Positions 9,754-17,110 of a stretch of 30,575 nt of DNA are shown piece by piece. Position numbers and translations under genes: made by a program. Origin of the DNA: Phaeoceros laevis (lineage: Eukaryota; Anthocerotophyta; Anthocerotopsida; Notothyladales); assembly GCA_049999765.1 (NCBI GenBank), contig JBNGIQ010008545.1, positions 1-30,575 of the forward strand, in the 5' to 3' direction. The first letter of the stretch is position 1. Each line of letters opens with the position of its first letter. The notes under the pieces were generated by a model. The model searched no databases. It saw nothing but the letters and a program-made list of their open reading frames with translations, and was not told where the DNA came from.

Positions 9754-10330
9754 TCACACAGCAGTCGGTCTACGAAGAGGCCTCAATTGTTGCATGATCT
9801 GCGAGAACGAAGGCCGTAGTTTGGGCTCACTGCAAGAGACACAACAAGGTAGCAGAATTAGGCGACTTACCAGGGAAAACCAGATTAACACCATCAAACC
9901 AAGAAGGCAACCCACTATCTGACAACCCAGAACAGTATGATTTTGCTGCTTAATTTTGCCAACAAGATTCAATTAGGGATACAATTTGCGGTGAGGTGTT
10001 GCTGGGAATTTGAAGTCGTCTACCCTGAAAACCAACAGCATCTACAACCTGCACCAGCCATGAGTCTCAGATATTTACATCGACACATTTTGTGATAAAC
10101 GGGCGTCACACAATGCTTGGAAACAATTAAGGCACCCGGATGCAGCATTCTGTGCAGATAATAAAAAAGGAACAGTCGTAATGCATGCTTCACCAACCTG
10201 CCACGGACTTAGTCCATTCCAAGGCTGCAGCAAAGTTACCAACTCCCACATAACCACCCCAAAGCTGTACACATCACACTTCTCAGGTGCCTGTTCATCT
10301 CTGAAGTACTTCGGGCGCCATCCACTCCAG
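9754..10330 (-). pseudogene. Raf-like protein kinase C-terminal pseudogene, copy 1
   Basis: Three exon-like segments encode the end of a plant Raf-like (MAPKKK group B/C type) kinase. Exon A, 10330-10198: WMAPE equivalent, [31 protein letters not shown] (subdomains VIII-IX). Exon B, 10048-9954: VVDAVGFQGRRLQIPSNTSP, ESCWQ. Exon C, 9829-9754: EPKLRPSFSQIMQQLRPL and the stop (subdomain XI). Phases fit (31 codons plus 2 nt, then 1 nt). Two lesions: a 1-base insertion just after WMAPEVL in exon A breaks the frame, and the exon B donor reads TTAAGC where copy 2 has GTAAGC. No upstream kinase exons are present. Confidence 0.82.
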
Positions 10331-10474
10331 CTGTGATGAATGAAAAAACCGATCAGCTCAAACAATTCTAGTGCCGGGCTCCAAATTTTGACAGGAATTT
10401 CTTTTCACCCTAATAGGCCCCTGCCCTCATTCAATATGTTGAAATATCCCCGGGTATCCACTGGATAATGGCCC

Positions 10475-10970
10475 GAGCTGTGGCAGTCACTGCACATGCG
10501 TAGATTCTTCGTTACCACCAGAGGTGTCCCACTCGGAGTGTTCAACAGACCAAACGCCAGAGCTAGCTTCTCAGCATGCCCACAAAGCACATCTTACTTT
10601 TCCTTCTGACTCACTCGCTTCAACCACCAACTTTGTGTGAGGTACGTGGCCTCCTTCCTGCTTCACACGTGCATTTGTGCTCTCCACCGTAAGCGCAATA
10701 TCCTTTCTCCCACCGGAAATATGTGTACCTCCTTATTCACCTCAATGCTCGCCACTGCCGATTTCTTGTTAGCTCCTGCTGCCCTTCTCTGTGTTTCAAT
10801 CCAGTCTACATCCGTCCACCTACCTGCATCTGCGTAGGCATTGGCCATGAGCACATAGGCAGACGCCGTCTGAGGCCCAGCCTAACAATGCTTTCAAAAC
10901 ACAGCCCTCTCTACATATATCCCCGTGACTTTTGCAGGCATTCAACAGAGACCTCAAGCAAACGTTACAC
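10475..10970 (-). pseudogene. Truncated PPR-GRP pseudogene (PPR-B)
   Basis: This is a 3' fragment closely related to PPR-A and PPR-H. From right to left it shows SLLNACKSHGDI, then in other frames [51 protein letters not shown] and [11 protein letters not shown]. At least three frame changes break it. Both ends are missing: at the left, the last 35 codons and stop are removed by a deletion joining spacer to coding sequence at 10474/10475; at the right, the repeat tract is absent and the leader of PPR-C begins. Confidence 0.88.
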
Positions 10971-10984
10971 GTGCACATGAGCTC

Positions 10985-11124
10985 AATAAAGTGAGTTTGC
11001 ACTATTGTTTAGCTCTGTTTTTCGGTTTACCAATGACACCAGCCCAGTTGAGTTGCACTGGTCTGGTACTGCTGAAATCCTCGCAGTTGGTCCACCTACA
11101 ATTGCGCACCACCAACGGGACGAG
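10985..11124 (+). promoter_or_regulatory. PPR-C leader and proximal promoter, shared with PPR-G
   Basis: TCGGTTTACCAATGA at about 11022-11036 has a close match (TCGATTTACCAATGA) at about 24838-24852 upstream of PPR-G, and both leaders end in GCACCACCAACGGGA before the ATG. A 5-bp indel just before the ATG and differing frames show that this stretch is not coding. The CCAAT element could be a promoter box or may simply be shared ancestry. Confidence 0.45.
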
Positions 11125-13452
11125 ATGCAACATCAGCGGTTTTGGACGCCAACAACTGGGGGGCAGGCCCGCACCCTGGAGCTGGAGCGGCGTTTGAATG
11201 TGCCTCCGAGGCAATGGATTTACACAAGCCACACATTCGTGTCCTACAATTGTCTAGCAGCCAAGCTAGGCAGTCGGGACAATAGCAGTGCGGTAGAGCG
11301 GCAAGATTTATTGTGGAGGACGGAGAAGAAGAGGGCTCGCTCTCCCGACTTCAGGCACATGGAGGAGTCCAAGGAGCCCCTATGGCCAAACAACTTTTAC
11401 AAGCCTGCTTGGGTGGATGCGCAGCTGGCTGTCGTGGACAAGCGAGTTGGACGGTCTGCTCAGCCCACATCCAACCCCTTGTTGCATCATAATGCTGCCT
11501 CTCAGACGGTGCCAGATTGCCAAGGGTACGGAACGGCTCAGGCTGTGATCGAACAACTGTGTGAGAATGGGCAGCTAAATCGAGCAGTTGACGCTTTGAC
11601 CGTCTTGGCAGAGACACAATCTCGTGTGTCCACCTCTCTGCTGTACAGAGTCATTCGGAGATGCGGGGCTGAAAAAAATCTGCTCTTGGGGCGTCGACTT
11701 GATGATCTAACTGTCAAGCTTGGGTACGAATTGGATGCATTTTTGGGCAACCATCTCTTGCGCATGTATGCATGTCAAGGCCGGTTACAGGAAGCAATGC
11801 AGGTGTTCTCAAGGGTAGCCAAACCATCAGTCCACATGTGGTTTTCCATCATCTCTGCACAGGCTACACATGGGAAACCTAGTCAGGCCATTCAGCTGTA
11901 CAATAAGATGCGCAGCTCAAGTTTGGAGCCCAATGGTTACATTTATGTCGCTGCCCTGCAAGCTTGTGCAAGAGCGGAAGATGTGGAATCTGGCAGGCAG
12001 GTGCACGCTGATGTGTTGGAGAGTGGCACGCAGCACGACTCTTTTGTTTGCAACTGCCTGGTGGATATGTATGCCAAATGTGGGGAATTGGAAGATGCAC
12101 GCAGGGTATTTGACAGCATGGCCACGAGGGATGCAGTGACATGGACTGCCATGATCGCTGGGTATGCTAAGTGTGGCAAGTTGGAAGATGCACGCAAGCT
12201 ATTTGACAGTCTTGCCGCCACAAGGAATGCAGTAACATGGACTGCTATGATAAATGGGTATGCTGAGCATGGGCTCGGACCCCAGGCCCTCGCATTGTAT
12301 GCAAGGATGGAGCAGGAGGGACTGTGTTTAGCAAATAGTGTTACGTTTGCTTGCCTCCTCAAGGCTTGTGCAAGTGCTGGAGCTCTACAGCTGGGCAGGC
12401 AGCTGCATTCAGGAATCGTGGAAAGAGGACTACTTGAAGGTGACGTAGTACTGGGCACTTGTCTCGTAAATATGTATGCGAAATGTGGTCAGTTGGAGGA
12501 TGCACGCAAAGTGTTTGACAGTCTGCCCACAAGGGATGCAGTAACATGGACTGCCATGATAAATGGGTATGGTACGAACAATGAGGGCCACAAGGCTACA
12601 GCATGTTTCGAAGAGATGATGCTGGCTGGTATTCAGCCCAATGACACCACATTTACTTGCCTTCTTGTCGCATGCAGCCATGCGGGGCTGGTGAGTAAGG
12701 GTGAAGAGTATTTTGATGCCATGGTGAAACAGCATGACCTCAACCCGACAGCTGAGCACTATAATTGCATGGTTGATCTTCTTGGGCGGGCAGGCCATTT
12801 AGGTGAGGCCGAGAAGATGCTGAAATCAGCTGGGTACAAACAAGATACTGTTGGGTTGATGTCATTGCTGAACGCCTGCAAAAGTCATGGGGATATTGAG
12901 CGGGGAACACGGTGTTTTGAAAGTCTTGTCGAGCTAGATCCTCAAACTGCCGCTGCATATGTGCTTATGGCCAATATGTACGCAGATGCTGATCGGTGGG
13001 CGGATGTAAATAGAGTTGAAAGGTTGAGAAGGTTGGCGGGAGCTAGCAAGAAACCAGCAGTGGCAGGCATTGAGGTGAACAAGAAGGTGCATACATTTCT
13101 TGTGGGGGAAGAAAGGGGTGACATCTCATGCAAGGTTCGTAGCACAAATGAACGTTTGAAGGAGGAAGGGAACCATGTCCCACACACCAAGCTGGTTCTG
13201 AAGCCAGTATCCGAGACGGAGAAGGAAGAAGAACTGTGTGGGCATGCTGAGAAGCTAGCTTTGGCGTTTGGTCTCTTGAACACTCCCGATGGCACACCTC
13301 TAGTGGTAACCAAAAACCTGCGGATGTGTAGGGACTGCCACTCTTCCACCGAGATTATGTCAAGGGTTGAAAAGAGGGACATTGTTGTAAGGGATGCATA
13401 CCGTGTGCATCGATTCGAGGCAGGGTCCTGTAGCTGTAAGGGCCGACATTGA
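11125..13452 (+). CDS. PPR-C: PLS-class PPR with DYW-type domain ending GRH
   Basis: Predicted organellar RNA-editing factor of 775 residues, intronless, sister of PPR-G. The start is the conserved ATG of MQHQRFW; the frame is open further upstream but has no ATG there. The PDF-like block (residues about 61-106) has lost its WW core through a 39-bp in-frame deletion but keeps SPDFRH, KEPLWPNNFYKPAWVDAQLAV. Repeats run from about residue 165: S, P, L, S, an extra S-like repeat (IAGYAKCGKLEDARKLFDSL), P, L, S, then P2, L2, S2, E1, E2. The PG box is replaced by KKPAVAGIEVNKKVHTF. The DYW-type domain (707-775) has HAEKLA, CRDCHSS, VHRF, CSC and ends KGRH. All expected zinc ligands appear present. 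Target RNA unknown. Confidence 0.9.
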   Translation: MQHQRFWTPTTGGQARTLELERRLNVPPRQWIYTSHTFVSYNCLAAKLGSRDNSSAVERQDLLWRTEKKRARSPDFRHMEESKEPLWPNNFYKPAWVDAQLAVVDKRVGRSAQPTSNPLLHHNAASQTVPDCQGYGTAQAVIEQLCENGQLNRAVDALTVLAETQSRVSTSLLYRVIRRCGAEKNLLLGRRLDDLTVKLGYELDAFLGNHLLRMYACQGRLQEAMQVFSRVAKPSVHMWFSIISAQATHGKPSQAIQLYNKMRSSSLEPNGYIYVAALQACARAEDVESGRQVHADVLESGTQHDSFVCNCLVDMYAKCGELEDARRVFDSMATRDAVTWTAMIAGYAKCGKLEDARKLFDSLAATRNAVTWTAMINGYAEHGLGPQALALYARMEQEGLCLANSVTFACLLKACASAGALQLGRQLHSGIVERGLLEGDVVLGTCLVNMYAKCGQLEDARKVFDSLPTRDAVTWTAMINGYGTNNEGHKATACFEEMMLAGIQPNDTTFTCLLVACSHAGLVSKGEEYFDAMVKQHDLNPTAEHYNCMVDLLGRAGHLGEAEKMLKSAGYKQDTVGLMSLLNACKSHGDIERGTRCFESLVELDPQTAAAYVLMANMYADADRWADVNRVERLRRLAGASKKPAVAGIEVNKKVHTFLVGEERGDISCKVRSTNERLKEEGNHVPHTKLVLKPVSETEKEEELCGHAEKLALAFGLLNTPDGTPLVVTKNLRMCRDCHSSTEIMSRVEKRDIVVRDAYRVHRFEAGSCSCKGRH

Positions 13453-14456
13453 CCGAGAAGTAAAGTACCTCAACCAGTCCCACCGCATCTCTCGTCATTC
13501 TGTAAGACACTTCGAAGTCGGCATTCAGGGTAACCTGGACGTGCTGGCCTTTATGGGTCTCTCCGGGTTGAGGNNNNNNNNNNNNNNNNNNNNNNNNNNN
13601 NNNNNNNNNNNNNNNNNNNNNNNNNNNNNNNNNNNNNNNNNNNNNNNNNNNNNNNNNNNNNNNNNNNNNNNNNGGTTTTTGGGGGTGTGGAGGGCTGCTA
13701 AAGTGGGAGGTCTGCTACTGTTTGGCGGAGGGGCAGGCGGGCTGCTCCGCAGCTTCGGCTGTCTGTGCCAGTTCTGAATTCTGAACTCCATCATGCATGT
13801 GCAGTATGCGTTTGGGAGCGTGTGAGCTCTGTCAGGTCTTCTTGCATTTGCTCGTCCTCTTCGAGATCAAAATGGGCCTGAGCTGTATCCTGGCCATTCA
13901 AATAGAGAGCTGGCCTACAGGTATTGCGTAACCAAGGGAAAGGACGTCTGCTTAGGTTTTTAGTGCTTTGGGTCTTTGGGTAAAACCACGCAAGGGGCTA
14001 GTAGGCATACAGAAAACTTCAGTTTGCCGAAAGAAACGCGTTTCTACAATGTGAAAATTAGAATGACAGGCGTTTCATTCCAGTTTAATCGCGCTTCTAA
14101 AACCCTATATTTTGCACCTGACTTTGTCACCACCTAATAGCCAAGAGACTATATCGCCATCCAAGGCAAATTTACGCCAATTTCCTGTCACGGTGACAGT
14201 CACGGGCCCACGGGCTGGGCTCATCCACTGTGTTTCGCAAGAAATCCCAAATCTTGCAGCGTTAACCGACCTTGGTCTCTCATTCCAATCGGTCGAGGCT
14301 GGACAAAATCCTCGCGGTCCCCCCATGTTCCACAGTAACTTGCCGGAGCCTTTCAAATAGTATGTAGGGGGACTAGCACATGACTGGCAGCATCATAAAC
14401 CGCATGGGTCACCATGGGTCATGATATGTCAAGCAACTGCAGTTGAAGACGTGACA
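13453..14456. other. Convergent spacer between PPR-C and PPR-D, with a gap
   Basis: This holds both 3' flanks and a 100-N gap at 13574-13673. Unlike the gap in PPR-A, its two edges share no obvious sequence, so its true size is unknown. A small inverted repeat (CTGTCAC, one base, GTGACAG) lies near 14187-14201. I see no gene. Confidence 0.5.
13574..13673. other. 100-N assembly gap
   Basis: A fixed-length run of N in the spacer downstream of PPR-C; the flanks do not overlap. Confidence 0.95.
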
Positions 14457-16712
14457 CTATATCCTTTTCTGTGCTGCCCTTTTGAGACCATTCTCATAAT
14501 GCTTCTCATCACCGGTGACAAATGCATGCACAACGCCACCCGTGTCAGTCCACCAGCTTTGACCTGGCAGCTTCCATGCCTTGGATGTAACTCTCCTTGC
14601 CTGCATTTCGTTTGCCTCCTCCCACATCTGAGCGCCAGCATAAATGTTGGACATCAGAACGTACGCATATGTGTCTTTTTCATCTAAGCTTGCTGCCAGC
14701 TCAAAAGCCTGCTGTCCAACCTCAACATTACTCCACTTTTGACAGGCCCCCAGTAAAGTATGCCACACTGCACCACTCGGTGAGAAAGGCATGGTCTGTG
14801 CGATGCGTAGAGCCTCATCCAGATGACCTGCACGGCTCAGGAGATCTATCATGCATGTGTAGTGCTCAACAGTCGGATCAATGCCATGTTCCATCTTCAT
14901 GGCTGTGAAGATCTTTCGGCCTTTGTCCACTAGACCCACATGGCTGCACACTGTCAGCACACTAAGGAACGTGATGCCGTTTGGTCGTATGCCCTCCTGC
15001 CTCATCCTTGCAACCAAGTCAAACACTACATCACTATCTCCTTGGCAGGTATATCCTCCAATGAGAGCACTCCATGCCTCGATGTTCGTTTCAGGCAATG
15101 AATCAAACACCTGCTGAGAAGCAAACATGCTCCCGCACTTGGCATACATATTCACCAACCCCGCCCCGACAGCCATATCAGCTTGCAGTCCTCGTTGCTG
15201 AATCTGCACATGAAGCTGCTTTCCCAGAGGCAGAGCTGCTACACAGGAACACGCCTGTAGGGCACACACAAATGTGACAGAATCCGGAGAAGTGGTCTCC
15301 TCTTGCTGCATACTCCTGTAAAGACTAAGGGCTTCCTGACTCTTCCCCTGCTGGACATAACCTGCAATCATAGCATTCCACGTCACCACATTTCTGTGAG
15401 AAAGCCTGTCAAACACTTTGCGAGCATCCTCTATGCTACCGCACTTTGCATACATGTTCACCAAGCTGGAGCCTACAACTAGATCATTTTGCAGACCTCG
15501 TTTTACAATCTGTACATGGATATGCCTACCCTGACGTAGTGCTAATATACCGACACTGGGACATGCCTGTAGGAGGCATACATATGTAACGGTATCCGGT
15601 GAAGTCATGGCTTCCTGTTGCATTCTATTGTAAAGGCGAAAGGCCTCCTGACCCATGTTCTGCTGGGCGTAACCTGCAATCATCGCATTCCAGGCCATCA
15701 CATTTTTGTGTGGAATCCTGTCAAAAACTTTGCGGGCATCCTGCAAGCTACCGCACTTGGCATACATATTCACCAAGCTGCCACCTAGAACAACATCATG
15801 TAGCAGACCTCGTTGCTCAATCTGTGCATGGAGCTGTTTCCCTTGCTGGAGAGCCAATACACCCTCACTTGCAGATGCCTGCAGGAGGCATACAAACGTG
15901 ACAGCATCCGGTGGAGTGATGCCTTCTAGCTGCATACTGCCGTAGAGATCAAGGGCTTCTTGGCCCATCCCCTGCTGAGCATAACCTGCGATCATGGCGG
16001 TCCATGTCACTACATTTCTATAACGAAGGCTGTCGAACACTCTGCGAGCATTCTCTATGCTACCACACTTTGCATACATCTCAACCAGACCGGTTTGAAC
16101 AAAAATGTGCGGCCTCCGTGCACTGGCGAGAACATGAGCATGGACATCCTTCCCCATAGATAGATCACCTGCAATGGCACAAGCTTTCAGAACTGCCGAA
16201 AAAATATGACTGTCGGGTTTCACCTTGGACTTGACCATCTGTTGATACAATTGTATAGCCTGCCTAGGTTCTCCATGCCTAGCATGTGCGACAATGATGG
16301 TAGCCCAGTTATACACGCTTGGTCTAGTGACTTTTGCAAAAACTCGTATTGCTTCCTCCAACCTCGCATGTGAAGCGTACAGACCGATGAGATGGGTAGC
16401 CAAGAATGCGTCTCCTTCATACCCACTCTTGACACTGAGAGCATGAATGTGTCTGCCCAAAACCAGGTCTTTATCTGCGATGCACCACTTGAGGGGACGG
16501 TAGAAGAGATTGTTGGGTACACTGCATCCTCGCTGCACCAGCAGGTTCAACGCATCCACAGCGCGAGTGATGTGACCATCCTCCCATAGCTTTCTGCACA
16601 TCCTAACCTCCACGTCGGCCTCATTCCTTGCCACTGCTTGACCTCCGATTGATCCCAACTCACAAGGCCTCTTCATCCCACCGTCCCACGCTGTAGTCAG
16701 CTGCAACTCCAT
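14457..16712 (-). CDS. PPR-D: PLS-class PPR, E/E+ type without DYW domain
   Basis: The 751-residue intronless product should be an organellar site-recognition PPR. After an initial L and S motif it has four P-L-S triplets, then P2-L2-S2, E1 and E2; S motifs read LVNMYAKCGSLQDARKVFD and similar. The tail keeps a PG box and E+ start (LPGQSWWTDTGGVVHAFVTGD) and ends 15 residues later, with no HAE or CxxC motif in the 100 bp that follow, so it lacks the deaminase. Known E/E+ PPRs recruit DYW activity from partners. L motifs carry two extra residues (SVGILALRQGR). The ATG at 16712 is internal to the ancestral gene: in-frame upstream sequence still encodes a PDF-like remnant but has three stops. 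It is divergent from PPR-E, 398 bp between ATGs. N-terminal targeting may be impaired. Confidence 0.85.
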   Translation of the reverse strand: MELQLTTAWDGGMKRPCELGSIGGQAVARNEADVEVRMCRKLWEDGHITRAVDALNLLVQRGCSVPNNLFYRPLKWCIADKDLVLGRHIHALSVKSGYEGDAFLATHLIGLYASHARLEEAIRVFAKVTRPSVYNWATIIVAHARHGEPRQAIQLYQQMVKSKVKPDSHIFSAVLKACAIAGDLSMGKDVHAHVLASARRPHIFVQTGLVEMYAKCGSIENARRVFDSLRYRNVVTWTAMIAGYAQQGMGQEALDLYGSMQLEGITPPDAVTFVCLLQASASEGVLALQQGKQLHAQIEQRGLLHDVVLGGSLVNMYAKCGSLQDARKVFDRIPHKNVMAWNAMIAGYAQQNMGQEAFRLYNRMQQEAMTSPDTVTYVCLLQACPSVGILALRQGRHIHVQIVKRGLQNDLVVGSSLVNMYAKCGSIEDARKVFDRLSHRNVVTWNAMIAGYVQQGKSQEALSLYRSMQQEETTSPDSVTFVCALQACSCVAALPLGKQLHVQIQQRGLQADMAVGAGLVNMYAKCGSMFASQQVFDSLPETNIEAWSALIGGYTCQGDSDVVFDLVARMRQEGIRPNGITFLSVLTVCSHVGLVDKGRKIFTAMKMEHGIDPTVEHYTCMIDLLSRAGHLDEALRIAQTMPFSPSGAVWHTLLGACQKWSNVEVGQQAFELAASLDEKDTYAYVLMSNIYAGAQMWEEANEMQARRVTSKAWKLPGQSWWTDTGGVVHAFVTGDEKHYENGLKRAAQKRI

Positions 16713-16860
16713 CCAAGTATGCTTGTGCGAGGCTTCCTTCTTGTGCCATAAATCAAGGTGACGAGGGCGCTGCCTGCTGTTCCACCACTATGTCTGATCT
16801 GAGAACAAGCTCCGTTCCCCACGGAGTCGGGTTCAACCAGGTCATTGCCATAAAGCCTCT
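16713..16860 (-). pseudogene. Decayed N-terminal extension of PPR-D
   Basis: In the PPR-D frame, upstream of its ATG, the sequence reads LLQEALWQ, stop (16844-16842), stop (16835-16833), FSDQT, stop (16790-16788), WWNSRQRPRHLDLWHKK, HTW, then PPR-D. It aligns with PPR-F (LQEVLWQQCFSGPTQWWGKR, RHADFKHKKSK). The TAG before WW replaces the glutamine codon of PPR-F. Confidence 0.75.
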
Positions 16861-17110
16861 TGGAGCAGCCCTTCCCTGTCATTCCAAGATGCTAGGATTT
16901 TCCCTCCTGCTCGGTGGCTAAGGCCCCAGTTTTCAGGTAGTCTTTGCACCAGTAGCAAGTTCCGTTTCCCCTACAGTCTGGAGACTGGAGCTGCGAAAGG
17001 GGTGGCAGCTTTCAGTCAATGTTCATGGATGCGTGCCAAGTAGAATCTCTGAGCTGCAACCTCCAACTCACCCAATCGACCGCACTGTCGTCGTTGGTGG
17101 AACCAACAAG
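16713..17110. promoter_or_regulatory. Putative bidirectional promoter, PPR-D/PPR-E
   Basis: 398 bp separate the two start codons, so both genes must share or overlap their promoters. Part of it is decayed coding sequence of PPR-D. No TATA box can be assigned with confidence. Function is inferred from layout. Confidence 0.45.

Noticed and set aside
11005-11124. Extended N terminus for PPR-C starting at 11005, and similar ones for PPR-E (17033), PPR-F (24740) and PPR-G (24933)
   Set aside because: These openings begin at TTG or GTG, not ATG. A 5-bp indel between paralogs just before the conserved ATG and differing frames show that the upstream part is not coding.
11943-12458. Long minus-strand openings inside PPR-C, and equivalents in PPR-G (25904-26488) and PPR-E
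   Set aside because: They are mirror frames of repetitive PPR coding sequence, recur in every paralog for that reason, and resemble no protein family.
14187-14201. Inverted repeat CTGTCAC-G-GTGACAG as a terminator or binding site
   Set aside because: Seven-base arms in a 1-kb spacer can arise by chance and there is no supporting context.
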